From the NCBI RefSeq assembly GCF_003575965.1, contig NZ_QWJJ01000004.1, positions 186,001-250,000 of the forward strand: a stretch of DNA of 64,000 bases. The letters run 5' to 3'. This document shows positions 63,452 to 64,000 of the stretch, piece after piece. The notes below the pieces were generated by a model that was not told the origin of the DNA, made no database searches, and saw only the letters and a program-made list of their open reading frames with translations. The translations under genes and the position numbers were made by a program. How positions within the stretch are numbered: position 1 is the stretch's first letter; the number at the start of each line of letters is the position of its first letter. The stretch is from Pseudooceanicola sediminis (GTDB lineage Bacteria; Pseudomonadota; Alphaproteobacteria; Rhodobacterales; Rhodobacteraceae).

Positions 63452-64000
63452 ATGGCAACCCGCAAAGCCGCAGCCACGCCGAATATTTCGGCAGATGAGC
63501 TGAAAACCTACTATCACGACATGCTGTTGATCCGCCGCTTTGAAGAAAAGGCCGGGCAGCTTTACGGCATGGGTCTGATCGGGGGGTTCTGCCACCTCTA
63601 CATCGGGCAGGAGGCCGTTGTCGTCGGCCTGGAAGCCGCGGCGGAGGAAGGCGACAAGCGCGTCACATCCTATCGCGACCACGGGCACATGCTGGCCTGT
63701 GGCATGAACCCCGATGGGGTCATGGCCGAGTTGACCGGGCGCGAGGGCGGCTATTCCAAGGGGAAAGGCGGCTCGATGCACATGTTCTCCAAGGAAAAGA
63801 ACTTCTACGGCGGGCATGGCATCGTCGGCGCGCAGGTGCCGATCGGGGCCGGCCTGGCCTTTGCCGACAAGTACCTGGGCAATGATCGTGTGACGTTCAC
63901 CTATTTCGGCGATGGCGCCGCGAACCAGGGGCAGGTCTACGAGAGCTTCAACATGGCGGCGCTGTGGAAGCTGCCGGTGATTTTCGTCATCGAGAACAAC
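63452..64000 (+). CDS. pdhA: Pyruvate dehydrogenase E1 alpha subunit (5' part)
   Basis: First 183 codons of the alpha subunit of the heterotetrameric PDH E1, which decarboxylates pyruvate with TPP. Visible: [78 protein letters not shown] and the TPP motif [15 protein letters not shown]...IENN. The ATG at 63452 has GGGGAGGACACC upstream. The 3' end and the expected pdhB/pdhC genes are outside the window. Confidence 0.96.
   Translation, partial: MATRKAAATPNISADELKTYYHDMLLIRRFEEKAGQLYGMGLIGGFCHLYIGQEAVVVGLEAAAEEGDKRVTSYRDHGHMLACGMNPDGVMAELTGREGGYSKGKGGSMHMFSKEKNFYGGHGIVGAQVPIGAGLAFADKYLGNDRVTFTYFGDGAANQGQVYESFNMAALWKLPVIFVIENN

Overview
The window is GC-rich chromosomal DNA that reads as an alphaproteobacterium of the Rhodobacteraceae (Roseobacter/Rhodobacter group). 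Indicators are the short-form PurL followed by BolA and a CGFS glutaredoxin, two tandem GAPDH genes with a tiny membrane-peptide gene behind them, the gene contents of the valine-degradation cluster, a CbiD/CobK/CobA/CobB corrin cluster and a PDH-type pdhA. I see no tRNA, rRNA, CRISPR array, transposase or integrase; the window looks like core chromosome with small accessory genes and intergenic repeats between them.

Layout. 1-3886: 5' part of an indolepyruvate ferredoxin oxidoreductase gene, divergent from a LysR regulator. 3887-6850: a probable small RNA and three small secreted-protein genes, two of them close paralogues that also share their 5' UTR. 7040-11505: purL, bolA, grxD, then (minus) a MliC-like protein, zapA and a coiled-coil protein. 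11854-18008: tkt, gap1, gap2, a 47-residue membrane peptide and an alpha/beta hydrolase. 18012-19135: coaD and a CBS protein (minus). 19200-26206: LysR regulator and valine/isobutyrate degradation genes (mmsA, acyl-CoA dehydrogenase, hydroxyisobutyryl-CoA hydrolase, mmsB), interrupted by a secreted beta-trefoil protein and a cysteine-cluster protein. 26321-27854: three small secreted proteins with RcnB-like tails. 27990-39812 (minus): uvrA, lpd, DUF924, MFS, queA and a very large AsmA/YhdP-like protein. 39914-45599: bcp, DUF455, M23 peptidase plus bactofilin, HNH nuclease, glyoxalase. 45724-51142: cbiD-cobK-alkA-esterase (minus, all overlapping) divergent from cobA-cobB. 51323-58736: MFS, inactive squalene/phytoene-synthase homologue, cimA, cysS, phosphoesterase, PEP mutase/isocitrate lyase-like protein. 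58836-64000: two cyclophilins, pgk, class I aldolase, ftsB and the start of pdhA.

The strongest theme is central carbon metabolism: tkt, gap1, gap2, pgk, fba, pdhA and lpd all lie here. tkt, gap1, gap2 and fba carry upstream copies of a GTTAGCGCTAAC-type operator, as expected for a LacI-family regulator such as CceR of Rhodobacter sphaeroides. pdhA and lpd share a different, almost identical 22-bp palindrome although they lie 31 kb apart, which predicts one regulator for the E1 and E3 components.

The most unusual structure is outside the genes. Four intergenic regions each carry a 44-bp array of exactly four 11-bp units (core ACCG, mostly ATACCG), the period of about one helical turn. Two of these regions also hold a second repeat family, an A+T-containing leader followed by two hairpins, of which a third copy lies between cysS and cimA. 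I know of no description of the 11-bp arrays.
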